Shown here: piece after piece, positions 54,623 to 64,000 of the stretch | How positions within the stretch are numbered: the stretch's first letter is position 1 | Layout of the letters: every line of letters starts with the position of its first letter | Source of the DNA: Hysterangium stoloniferum | Taxonomy: Eukaryota; Basidiomycota; Agaricomycetes; Hysterangiales; Hysterangiaceae | Reading direction: 5' to 3' | Assembly (NCBI GenBank): GCA_015178975.1 | Contig: WHVD01000082.1 | Coordinates: 186,001-250,000, forward strand | Length of the DNA stretch: 64,000 nucleotides | Program-made: the position numbers and the translations under genes | The notes under the pieces: generated by a model | Seen by the model: the letters and a program-made list of their open reading frames with translations, nothing else | Databases searched by the model: none | Told to the model about the DNA's origin: nothing

Positions 54623-55502
54623 CATCCATGCAAGCTTTCTCCCTCAGATATTCATTATTCCCTCTAACAAATCACTTCTCAAAAGGCAGAACTTGCCACT
54701 GAGGTGACCAAAATCCTTCAAAATATGACTGGAGAATCCATTTCAGTGAAGACTGTTCATAGAGCACTCAAGAAGGCTGGAATGAGGGCTGTGGTGGAGA
54801 GAAAAGGCCTTTACTCACTAAGAGACATAGGAAGGCAAGGATGGACTCTGCTCTGGCATACAAGGACTGGACTGTGGATGTTTGGAAGAGGGCTGTTTGG
54901 TTAGATGAGACAAAAATCAATTGTTTGGAGTCAGATGGGAGGAAGTAGGTGTGGAAAAGGGCAGGAGAGGGGCTCAGTGATAGGGTGGCTGAGGGTACAA
55001 TCAGGTTTGGAGGAGGAAATCTGATGTTGTGAGGCTGTATGTTGTGGGAATGACCAGGATATTCCACCAAAATTGATGGAAGGATGGATGCTGACCTTTA
55101 TGTTAGCATTATGGAAGATGAACTTCAAGAAATCATGGAGTATTACTGTATGGCAAGAACACAGGGAATGTGGTCTTTCAGCAAGACAATGACCCCAAAC
55201 ACAAGAGCAAAAAGGCCACCAATTGGTTTAAAGACAATGGATTTGTGGTCATAGTATGGTCACCTCAGTCTGCTGACCTTAATCCAATTGAATGCCTCTG
55301 GTATTACCTCAAAAGGAGGCTGGGTGGCACCCAAGAGTATTCATGAGTTGTGGGAGAGGGTTCAGACAGAGTGGGAGAAGATCCCTGCCTCTACTTGTCA
55401 GAACTTGATAGAGAGTATGCCTAGAAGGGTTGAGGCTGTTTTGAAGGCCAAGGGAGGCTATACCAAGTACTAGATTGTTTAATTTGTATTTTTTTTATAC
55501 CA

Positions 55503-55711
55503 GGGACAAAACCCTTCCAATGTGACTTTAATAGTGTTTTATTTATAGCATGGGAAATACTAATGCTTATGTCATAATATTTTAAGGGCATATAGTTAAC
55601 ATATAGACCTAACCAACCTCCAAAGTTCAGGTCTGTATCTACAGTGGTTCTTGAGTTATTCAAGAATCTTTGCACAACTAAAAATCATTGGAAGGGTTTT
55701 GTCCCTCACTG
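55503..55711 (-). repeat. Tc1 right terminal repeat, 209 bp
   Basis: Inverted copy of 53867-54075 with the same inner and outer motif. Confidence 0.9.
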
Positions 55712-58700
55712 TATGACTGCTCCCTAATGAGACAGTTGTCAAGAATCCCATCCCAAACATCAGCACAGTTTGGCATGGTTGGATAGTGTGAGAGGGACTT
55801 TCCAGAATAGCAGAGGATCTTATCAATCTCATAGAGACCAAAGTCATGAATGCTGTTCAGTGATGGATTGAGAATGCCATGTTTTTGCTGAAGTATGAAC
55901 TTCAAATCATCACAAAGAAATACTTTAAAGTCATTCCAGAGTTCATGGGGTTGTGCAGGGGAGGACATGGTCAAAATGATGGCAAACAATCTACGAAGTT
56001 GAAACCCAGACTCTATGTGACTGGCTTCTGTGAGGCACATGTGCCACTGGCAGTCATCTTCAAGCAAACCACGTGCAACACAGGCTTGCTGAAATGTGGG
56101 ATAAATCTCACCCTGAAAAGTCCTGAGCTGTTCAAATAAGGTGGCACCTTTGACAACAGTGAGCAAAGTATGGAGGTGGAATCTTTCCTCACTGGCAATA
56201 TTGACAAAATGAATGCACCCTATGGAAAAACCACATTGATGTGGCTTCCATGATTTCTTCTTGGGTACATATGTGAAATACTCAGGAAAGTCTATATAAA
56301 ATGTGTCCTGGACACACTGTCCATTATAACCAATGAGACCCTTGGCATTAGCTTCAAAATAAGCCATGAGAGTTGTCCCTGAAAGCTCTGCCCTTTGTAA
56401 ACCCTCAGCAGGACCTTGATCACCATCAAAAAGTACAGTGTTTTCCCCAGGAAGATGGACCCCAAGTGCCATTACTGCAGGAACCTGGGTGTGGAGCTCA
56501 TTGCACATTAATTGCCAGACAGACTCATGTGCACTGACATAACATGCATCAAGGTACTGTTGAATCTCATCTAGTGTCTTTCCAAATTCCATAGTTGTAT
56601 GATCATGGCCCTTGTAACAGTATCTATGTATGTACTTCATTGACCTATTGGTAAAGGTCAACTCTACATTGATGTGGCATTCAAAGGTCAGAATCAAAAT
56701 GGGGGAGTAGGGGACAACATGTCTGTTATCATATGTAAACTTGGGAGTTTCATAAACCCTTCCATTGTTGGGGCGACAGCATGTTGGATAGCCTTCCTCA
56801 TTGACAATGGTGGCTTCACACCAATCCTTTGGACAGTGTTTACTGCATTCCTTATCTACCATACAGGCAGCATTTGGATGATCAGTTCCACAGGGACCAT
56901 GGGTTATGAGTTGTTCTACTAAATTAAAGAGTCTGGGAGGAAAACAGGCAGAAACCATGGAGTCAACATCTTCTGGTGTCCTTGGCTTATGTATTCTGGT
57001 CATCAAACCATATGAGGCAATGCATGTGTGGAAGACCACACTTTTGGAATTCAATGACATGGATGTGGGCTACTGTTCTACCAAAGATGTGGTCCTCTGT
57101 GATCATCTTGAGCAATTTAGCCTTCTTGGCAGCAAAGACCCTGGAGACTAAATCAGGACGATCAGCTGGAGTCTGGTCAGGAAGCAATTCATCAGTAACC
57201 TCCTTCCACTTGGGATTGGCTGTCATGGTGATGAAGCAGCTGGCATTGCCATACTTTCGTGCAATTGCAAATGAATTTTGCAAACTTTGTCTCATATCCC
57301 TTGAACTGCCAGTAAATGTAGAAGGCAGTATCACCCTCTGTCCAATACTATTGGCATCTGTGTTGACATCCTCATTTGTAAAGGCATCAACCACCTGGTT
57401 GTAGAGTTCTGCGTGTAACATTGGTTGATTATGCCTGATAAATCTCAATCTGTGCTGCTCTGTTACTGCCCGCCCAGGCATTAACAATATACTGCTGGAA
57501 TAGCTTTTGTGTATAAAAAAGGATCATGGCTTCATTTGCTCTGGGAAACAGACGATAGGCATAATATTCACATTGGGTCACCTTCCAACTTTTATCTTCA
57601 TCTTCACCTTCTTCATCCTGCTGTCCATGCTGGGGCTGCCAATTTTTGATTTGCATAGGGAATGTCCCATGACCAACCATGCTCACCCCTGGGAAAGAGC
57701 ATGATATAATGAAGGGGTGTATAAATGGCTTGTGCATCATGCACATGATGGAACTGGCCCCCTCTCCTCTGAACAATAATATCCCTTGGGTCACCACGAC
57801 CTGTATCACCATCTCCAGGGAGAATGACTGCAAGTTCATCACCAGTTGGAAGATTGTACCATCTGGGATCATTAAAAGCTTTGTAGCTCAGCCTGACATG
57901 TAGCCTTGGAGTCTCTGCCTGTGTCCTCAATCGCTCATGTGCTGGCAATAGAGTTGTATAAAGGGATTATATTCCTCTATCATATCCTGCAAGTCAGAAA
58001 AAGTTTGACTATTTAGGTTTCTATTTTCCCTGTGATTCTGCCTCTGCTGCAATGCCTGCCTCAGTCCATCCTCCTGTGCCAATGCAGGATCATGGATGTA
58101 AAGTTGAGCATAACTACGTGATACACCTTCTCCATAAGGAATCAAGGCACCATGCTGGTGATACAATTCACCATGGATTTTGAAGACATATGGGCCACCA
58201 CCACCTTGCAAGACAGACTCATCCAAATCGACACCCAGTGATGTAAATGCAAATGCATTATTATAGGCACGAATATTCTTGAGAAATTCTCTGCTATTGT
58301 CTGTATTATCCTCCAGGAGAGACCTTAAAGTGTGAGGGACTGGCTCAAGTAGTGGAAGGGCCACCTTTCCTCACTTGCAACACTTGCCAAATTTTGGATA
58401 TGTCTTAGAGCTATTTGAGATACACTCATCCATCCAGTGCAAAGCTCCACAGTCTGAACACTGTATATCCATACATCCCAACTCATGTCTTGGAAACCTG
58501 GCCTCCACAACTGGTTGCTGTCCAATGGATAATTGAGGAATAGGAGGTGGAGGCATAACTGCAGGCTGTAAAATGGCTGGAGGTAGGGGAATAGCTGGAG
58601 GTGGGGCTAACTGTAGTTGCTGTTGCTGTGGTGGAACTGGATTTCCAGGGTGAAGCTGTGGTGGTGCCCACTGCACATTAGGTTGTTGTTGTTGTTGTTG

Positions 58701-59495
58701 TTGTGGAACTGGATTTCCAGGTGGATAGTGATGCTGTGGTGGGGCTAACTGCAAAATGGGTATCTGTGCCTGGTGTTGTGGCATAGCATTAACAGATGAA
58801 TGATCATAGTGTAGCTGTGGTGGTGCCCACTGCAAAATAAGTTGTTGTTGTTATGGAGCTGGATTTCCAGGTGGATAGTAATGCTGTGGTGGTGGTTCCC
58901 ACTGCAAAATAGGTGGTTGTTGTTGCTGTGGAGCTGGATGGTGATGCTGTAGTGGTGCTAACTGCAAAATAGGTAGCTGTGCCTGGACTTGTGGAACTGC
59001 ATTAAATGATGCATGACTATGTTGTAGAAGTGCAGATGGATGACTTTGCTGTACTGGTGCAGGTACATTTCCTGGTTGATGACCATGCTGTGGATGTGGT
59101 GCTGACTGTAAAATTGGTGGCTGTACTTGAGCAGGTTGGTGTAATGGTGGTAAAGCAGCATACTGAACATACAGAGCAGCTACTCCAGCAGAGCCAACTC
59201 AGGCTGGACAGCTTCATCTGCAGGTGCTCCCTGTTGTATATGTGGTGCTCCCTGCAGAATCGGTTGCTGTAGCTGAGCAGCTACATTGCCTTGTGCATGA
59301 CCTGGTGCCTGTGGCTGAACAGATACATTTGCTTGTTGATGACCCTGTTGTATATGTGGTGCTAACTGCAAAATTGGTCACTGCAATTGAGTACCTGCAT
59401 TTCCTTGTCCACAACCCCACCTAATAGGTTTTCTTAATGGTGGCAAAGCCTTATACTGCCTTTGCAAGGCAGCCACTGCATTAGAGCCAACTATA

Positions 59496-59846
59496 GCAGA
59501 GCCACCTGCAGCAGAGCCACCTGCAGCAGAGCCACCTGCAGCAGAGCCACCTGCAGCAGAGCCACCTGCAGCAGAGCCACCTGCAGCAGAGCCACCTGCA
59601 GCAGAGCCACCTGCAGCAGAGCCACCTGCAGCAGAGCCACCTGCAGCAGAGCCACCTGCAGCAGAGCCACCTGCAGCAGAGCCACCTGCAGCAGAGCCAC
59701 CTGCAGCAGAGCCACCTGCAGCAGAGCCACCTGCAGCAGAGCCACCTGCAGCAGAGCCACCTGCAGCAGAGCCACCTGCAGCAGAGCCACCTGCAGCAGA
59801 GCCACCTGCAGCAGAGCCACCTGCAGCAGAGCCACTTGCAGCAGAG
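59496..59846. repeat. 15-bp minisatellite inside the Helitron ORF, about 23 units
   Basis: Unit GCAGAGCCACCTGCA; on the coding (minus) strand it gives GGSAA repeats. One unit has ACTTGCA (AASGS). It keeps frame. Confidence 0.95.
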
Positions 59847-60043
59847 CCACCTGGCTGAGCAACCAAAAATGGATTATCAGATTGACCTCTACCAACAGGG
59901 AGATCTGGGAATGGTTGTGGAGGGGGTGGAATATTAGAATTCACAGCTAAATGCCGATGACGATCAGATGGAGATGTCATTTGCAATTGTGCCCTATGCT
60001 GTCTTTGCTCCTTCTCCCAATCACACTCAGGAGTTTGATCCAT

Positions 60044-61189
60044 AATAATATAGCAATGATAGCAGCAACAGCAGAGACAGAAACCCTGAAAAAGAGGGGG
60101 GAAAAGAGGAGGGGGAGTGAGTTGGAGTGAATTAGGCTAAAACTTAGGTCAAAAATATGAAAAGGAAATCATGAATAATTTTTTATAGCTTCAGAGAAGT
60201 CAATACTAACCTAGAGTTGTCTTGTATCTCACAGGGGAAATAGAAACAGCAATAAAGCCAAAAGCCACAAAATGGGAAGTCAATTTTAACTGTATGAATA
60301 ATATCTAAGTAAAAAATGGTGAAGATAATTACAGGGAAAGGACTCACTTTCAATACTCCACTTATACTCATAGGGAGCAGTCACAAAAGCAGTAGAGAGT
60401 GTTAGGGAAAAGAAATTCAGACAGATGGGTCTGAATAGCCCAAAAACCAAAAGGATAATGTATAAATAATTTTTAACAGCATGAGGGAAGATACCAATAC
60501 TAACCCAGAGGTATGTTATATCTTCCAGCAAGAATAGACACAGAATCGAGGGTAATTTCACTGTATGAATAATATTTGAGCAAACAAAGGTAAGGTTAAT
60601 TACAGGGACAGGACTCACCTTCAATACTCCACTTATACTCACAGAGAGGACAGTTGAGAGTTCCAGGGAAAAGGAATTCAGACAAATAGGTCTAAAATAG
60701 TCCACAAATGGGAAAAACAATGCATCAATATATGTAGTAAAACAGCATGAGAAAGCCCAAAATATACCTGTGATTACAGGATAGTCTTCAGACTGTGTAA
60801 TTCAAAATTATGAATGAGAAGAACACCCAGGAAAGGGTAATTCTACTGCAAATAAAATATTTAATCATTAAAAAAAGTGAAAATTAATTAATAATAGGTA
60901 GGAGCTCACTACACCTTTTATATTGCCTGAGGAGTTGCAGAAGACCTCAGATAGGATAAATGGGGGGTCCAGGGCCAGTGAATAGCCAGACTCTAACTGC
61001 AGAATGATATATATTATTATTAAAAAAGCGAAATTTAATATAATTAAATAGAGAGCTCAACACACCTTGGTATGTGCTCAGAAAACTTGAGAAATATTCC
61101 AGAGAGCAGTGCTCCACAATTTAAGGAGCACAAAACTGGGGAGTGAGAGGGGAAGGGAGAAAGTGTGGCAGCCTCAAGGCTTTACAGTG
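60044..61189. repeat. Upstream Helitron region with ~285-bp tandem repeats
   Basis: The block ending ACTCAC(T/C)TTCAATACTCCACTTATACTCA (60355 and 60625) and its upstream partner lines (GTATGAATAATAT, AATTACAGGGA(A/C)AGGACTCAC) occur twice, 60180-60430 and 60465-60700. Weaker copies follow to about 61080. No gene; perhaps leader or promoter repeats. Confidence 0.55.
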
Positions 61190-61390
61190 GGTGTTATGTA
61201 TTTTTAGGTTTTTTCCATTTTTTAACCAATCTCCCCTAACAAATTGTGAAAACGAAAATTTAAATGTAATTATATCACAATGATAAAACTGTACAATATT
61301 GTCTTGATTTAGCTTGAAATTATACAATTTATTTTGTATTTTTATCTAATAAATTGAGAGAGCTATGAAATTTCTATCTTTTATTCTTTT
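61190..61390 (-). repeat. Repeat H, copy 3 (reverse)
   Basis: Reverse complement of the 50650-50870 type, including TTGTTAGGGGAGATTGGTTAAA. Confidence 0.6.
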
Positions 61391-62290
61391 TTGATTAACA
61401 TGTCATACACCCACGACTCAGTGCTTATTCACAACGCACAAGAGATCACGTGATATTCACATGACATCTCAAACTCTGATAACGACAAAATGCGATGTGA
61501 AATAATCACGCATAATCAAGGTGAAATATATATTTATATATTATTATAATAAAATATTATTATATTTATAATTAACTAAAAGTAAATATAATAATTATAA
61601 AATAATATAAAATCGGCCACCTGGTGCTTATCACAGCCATGCAATGGTCACAAAGGCGTGTGACAGTAACAAGAGTGCGCGACAGTCACAAAGGTGCACA
61701 ACAGTCACAACATGTGACAGTCACAAGACATGAAGGGTGTCATACGTGCACAGGCATGAGAGCATTATATCATCATATATGCTACTATAGCAAAAACCGA
61801 AAACTCCCTGGAATATTCCAGTGGCTTCCAAAGGAACAGTAGATAATAGGTACTAATAGTAGATAGAATATTGTAGAATATTCTATAAGATTCTAGAATG
61901 TTCTATTATGCCAAGAACATTCTATAGTGTCTTAAAAGTAGTTAGAACCTTCCACAATGCTCTAGAAAATTCTAGAAAATTCTAAATGACATCATTCAAT
62001 CTTCTAGAATCTTCTAAATGTCTCAGACTAAAATGTATATAAGGAGCTCAGCTCCAGCCTTGAATATATCATATCATATCATCTTTACTACATTTTATCA
62101 GCCACATCAGTGTGCCACTGCAGCAGCAGTTATATTCCATCCCTAGTTGGGCTATTGGACAAATACATACAAACACTTAGTCACCTCTAGTTGAGCTGTT
62201 GACATGAGCCAATCCCATTGCTACCTCTAGTTGAGCTGTTAGCATAATCCAATCCCTTAACCACCTCTAATTGAGCTGTCAGTTATCAAT
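61391..62290 (-). repeat. LTR family D, reverse copy
   Basis: Reverse complement of 43800-44700: CACCTCTAGTTGAGCTGTT units (62170-62280), TATATAAGGAGCTCAGCTCC at about 62035, many TTCTAGAA motifs, GGAATATTCCAGTGGCTTCC, then the AT-rich block. Confidence 0.7.
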
Positions 62291-62402
62291 CAATAATAAA
62301 TAAATAAACATATCAACTGTTCCCTTTGCCACTTCTTAGTTGAATAGTTGTCCAGCCTTGTCCAATTCGGACTGATCTGCGCAAAGCTGTATGGTTGGGT
62401 AG

Positions 62403-62988
62403 TGTTACGACCCGTTCCCGGATGTTTCAATATCCAACTTCCGGTCTCCCACTCCCGACTTCCGATCCCCAACTTCCGACTTTTGACCTCTGACTACGGA
62501 ACATCATAGTTACCGTATCATCCGCATTCTTCCCTTGTTCCGCATTTGGTAATTTGTCCGTTGACAAGTATTCACTCGTTTGTTTGTTATATTCCTGTTA
62601 CGGAATATTGCCTTCCTAATATGTCTTATTGTATTTCCGTTTTAAGAACACTTCCGTTTCCGTCTTATTATAGTCTTAGTTTGTAGTACAATAACGAGCA
62701 GACTTATATTAGTTTCCGCGAATTTGTACTTTACCTTAGATCTGATATCGACTTAGTTTCTTATTCCTTCTCCCGTCTTTCTGTACGCTCGATATTCGGA
62801 ACTCTTCGAAACTCTGAATATCCGTAACTCCCATCATAAGTCTCACCTCCGAAATTAAGGACATTGAGCGTTTGCGTAGAGGCGCAGCACATAAGCTGAA
62901 GCCGACATCCTGACCCTATCTAGTAGTTCCCGACTTCCCGGTGACTTCCCGATAGTTCCGGAATAAGTTCCTGACACGGCACTTAACA
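62403..62988 (+). repeat. Solo LTR, 586 bp, GGTAG target duplication
   Basis: TGTTACGACCCG ... CACTTAACA; GGTAG at 62398-62402 and 62989-62993. It is a close relative of 16215-16758 but has about 40 bp more near its start, where the phrase (C)CCGACTTCCG is repeated. Confidence 0.95.
62878..62910 (+). other. Conserved LTR hairpin, copy 7
   Basis: GGC-G-CAGC, loop ACATAA, GCTG-AA-GCC. Confidence 0.7.
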
Positions 62989-63060
62989 GGTAGGGGGAGA
63001 GTGTTAGCTCTCCGCGTATGCGTGGGAAGACTTGCCGCTCGGAAGGGCGGGCATCTCATG

Positions 63061-63352
63061 CATCTACAACCTTGCAAAGATACTCCAATAAACAAAATTC
63101 AAATATCTCTCGATATTAAACTGATTATTACTGTATTAAAACTGTTCTCAGCCTAAGGGCAAGGGTGGGTGGGTAAACTAATTCAGAAGGATTAAAGAAA
63201 GATAATGTGTAATGAGCGAAATTATAACGACTGCGAATCGATCGTTGTCGTCATCAGGAAACAGAATGTGTGGGAGTCCCCCATCTGCTCAGCTAGACAT
63301 TGAGTGTCACACTTTCCTGGCAAGTGTGGGATCGTACGACACTCGACACTAT
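63061..63352 (-). repeat. DIRS end segment
   Basis: 63270-63345 on the minus strand parallels 27391-27450 (start of the first DIRS copy). The rest is unassigned. Confidence 0.5.
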
Positions 63353-63504
63353 CCAGCCTTGTCCAATTTGGACTGATCTGCACAAAGCTGTATGGTTGGG
63401 TAGGGGGAGAGTGTTAGCTCTCCGTGTATGCATGGGAAGACTCGCTGCTCACCCACAATGGCTGCCTACAAACAACGGGGCGAGACTATGCCACCCACCC
63501 AACC
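63353..63504 (-). repeat. DIRS terminal repeat, second copy
   Basis: It lies directly after the recombinase stop on the minus strand and matches 31930-32030 of the first element. Confidence 0.7.
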
Positions 63505-64000
63505 CTAGGCAGCTGCTGTCCTGTTTGAAAGATTCCTTAAATGATGCGATGTGATCTGTTTGAAGGCCCTAATGTACGTCTGGTATGCTAGTGATTTCCA
63601 TCTGCCCGCTAACCTTACTATTTCAGGGTCAACTCCCTGTGCCAGGAAAAAGGAAGCACCACCGATACGAAATGAGTGGCCGAAGGATGTTCCCCATCCT
63701 TTGTGAGTAAGAATTGAATTTATCCACTCAAGAGCTGCAGTTCTGACTACTGGTCTGATATTGTCTTTGATGTCTCGCCAGCAGAACAGTGGGTCGCTGG
63801 GCCCGGCCGGCACCACTCTCGATAAATTGATCAAGGCTTCGATTGGGCATGTTTCTTGTTGCTCTGTCAAGAATACTGACTGTGTGATACCAGCTTTGGC
63901 TGTTTTCGATGCAGGTAAGTCCAAGAGTGCATAGCACTTTCCATTGTCATCTCAACTAATCATGGCATCCTTTCATTTCAGGTGCTTTCTGGTGTCAAAA
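63505..64000 (-). pseudogene. DIRS-like tyrosine recombinase, C-terminal part, cut by window end
   Basis: Minus frame from 64000: RKHLK, a TGA, KDAMIS, another stop, then LDLPASKTAKAG, GWGTSFGHSFRIGGASFF, EIVRLAGRWKSLAYQTYIRAF to the stop at 63505. HSFR, the Trp of GRWKS and the Tyr region are kept. It is clearly homologous to 31440-31924. Two stops near 63950-63975 break it; the N-terminus is outside the window. Confidence 0.85.

Larger units (their letters stand above)
54216..55473 (+). pseudogene. Tc1-type transposase (DD34E), broken
   Basis: The ATG at 54216 (MKALTPPQVATF) begins a helix-turn-helix that is readable only after a 1-nt shift (GKSTSQISAITGRDLFTIS), up to the LTR-like insertion at 54379. 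After it: KLSPSDIHYSL, VTKILQNMTGESISVKTVHRAL and MRAVVERKGL, then the catalytic domain in changing frames: WLDETKINC (first Asp), FQQDNDPKH (second Asp) and SADLNPIECLW (Glu). The second Asp and Glu are separated by 34 residues, as in Tc1 enzymes. Stops include TGA after YS near 55345. It would cut and paste at TA; this copy is inactive. Confidence 0.85.
53867..55711 (+). mobile_element. Tc1/mariner element, 1845 bp, in the Helitron
   Basis: The ends are CAGTGAGGGACAAAAC (53867) and its reverse complement (to 55711), with TA at 53865-53866 and 55712-55713. Both terminal repeats are 209 bp. Removing it plus one TA restores the Helitron reading across REQSYYDVD. It contains a broken transposase and a further 244-bp insertion. 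Confidence 0.93.
53150..60043 (-). mobile_element. Helitron, degenerate autonomous copy
   Basis: Minus-strand Rep/helicase sequence spans this interval, interrupted by the Tc1 element 53867-55711. The helicase end is lost at the LTR near 53160. The element 5' TC end and 3' hairpin were not identified. Confidence 0.85.
53170..60043 (-). pseudogene. Helitron Rep-helicase (HUH nuclease + PIF1), several frame shifts
   Basis: Order from the N-terminus: MDQTPECDWEKEQ at 60043; a (GGSAA)n linker (59496-59846); Gln/Pro/His-rich low complexity to about 58560; HELGCMDIQCSDCGALHW (Cys/His motif, 58480); FRIHGELYH-type segment (58180); NDPRWYNLPTGDELAVILP (57870); NAWAGSNRAAQIEIYQA (57450); HUH Rep with FITMTANPKWKE and LPHMH (H-M-H at 57020-57028); FECHINVELTF and CYKGHDHT (56640); then, after the Tc1 insertion, PIF1 helicase with Walker A GPGGTGKS (about 53710-53731), IIWDE, and FGEIPVAWGGGDFQQTLPV (53380). 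Rolling-circle cleavage and strand separation are the family roles. At least four frame changes and a TAG near 53475 break it. Confidence 0.88.
62341..63060 (-). repeat. DIRS terminal repeat with solo LTR inside
   Basis: CCAGCCTTGTCCAATT, GCAAAGCTGTATGGTTGGGTAG and GGGGGAGAGTGTTAGCTCTCCG recur at 63353-63447. The solo LTR 62403-62988 splits this copy. Confidence 0.75.

Noticed and set aside
53867-55711. Classical IR/DR ends for the Tc1 element
   Set aside because: The inner motif is inverted relative to the outer one, not direct, so the IR/DR label would be wrong.
59462-59950. Plus-strand frame rich in SRATC and other antisense frames over the 15-bp repeat
   Set aside because: Shadows of the minus-strand Helitron ORF, whose frame is supported by flanking Helitron motifs.
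1-64000. A host metabolic or defence gene cluster
   Set aside because: Apart from the C2H2 gene, and possibly small unrecognised ORFs, every gene with recognisable motifs belongs to a mobile element.

Overview
This window looks like a repeat-dense chromosomal segment of a filamentous fungus, most likely a basidiomycete (Agaricomycotina). The two genes whose splicing closes perfectly have many very short GT-AG introns (about 43-60 bp). The element mix is also typical of such genomes: Ty3/Gypsy chromoviruses, Ty1/Copia, DIRS-like tyrosine-recombinase retroelements, a Helitron, Tc1/mariner, MULE and many solo LTRs. There are no operons, Shine-Dalgarno sites, rRNA genes or CRISPR arrays. All assignments come from reading the sequence and from remembered family motifs; no database was searched.

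Layout. 1-1.4 kb: an LTR fragment and a decayed Cys-cluster/coiled-coil retroelement gene. 2.4-4.0 kb: an intact four-exon gene for a two-finger C2H2 protein, the best candidate host gene. 4.5-8.6 kb: an intact 14-exon, 994-codon transposase-like gene inside a pair of perfect 18-bp inverted repeats with a near-perfect 8-bp target duplication. 8.8-11 kb: LTR debris. 11.3-14.25 kb: a complete MULE with 99-bp TIRs and a perfect 9-bp target duplication. 14.4-16.9 kb: a minus-strand Copia fragment split by a solo LTR. 17-27 kb: MITE, LTR and Tc1 fragments and a 21-bp minisatellite. 27.4-32 kb: a DIRS-like element (gag, RT/RNase H, tyrosine recombinase) that has lost catalytic residues. 32.8-42.8 kb: a decayed chromovirus (gag, protease, RT, RNase H, integrase, chromodomain and an extra downstream ORF) split by a 1052-bp solo LTR. 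44.7-46.2 kb: a small complete retroelement with 121-bp LTRs and only gag. 46.3-50.6 kb: Gypsy fragments, inverted LTRs, a second MITE copy and a nested solo LTR. 51.2-51.9 kb: a 17-bp minisatellite. 53.15-60.04 kb: a minus-strand Helitron Rep/helicase pseudogene carrying a Tc1 element, which in turn carries a 244-bp LTR-like insertion containing a tRNA-like sequence. 61-64 kb: more LTRs, DIRS terminal repeats and a second tyrosine-recombinase fragment.

The genes do not form a pathway; they are transposition machinery at different stages of decay. Eight insertions (five solo or full LTR-type elements, one tRNA-bearing mini-LTR, one MULE, one Tc1) have exact boundaries with matching target duplications, so a relative insertion order can be read. 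Most disabling changes whose ancestral state can be inferred are CpG to TpG/CpA transitions (CGA to TGA stops, RT Asp to Asn, recombinase Arg to His), which points to cytosine-methylation or RIP-like decay.

The signals most worth following are: (1) a short hairpin shared by seven LTRs of several families with a compensatory base-pair change; (2) the intact 994-codon transposase-like element; (3) the LTR-like element carrying a tRNA-like Pol III unit; (4) the gag-only terminal-repeat retrotransposon.
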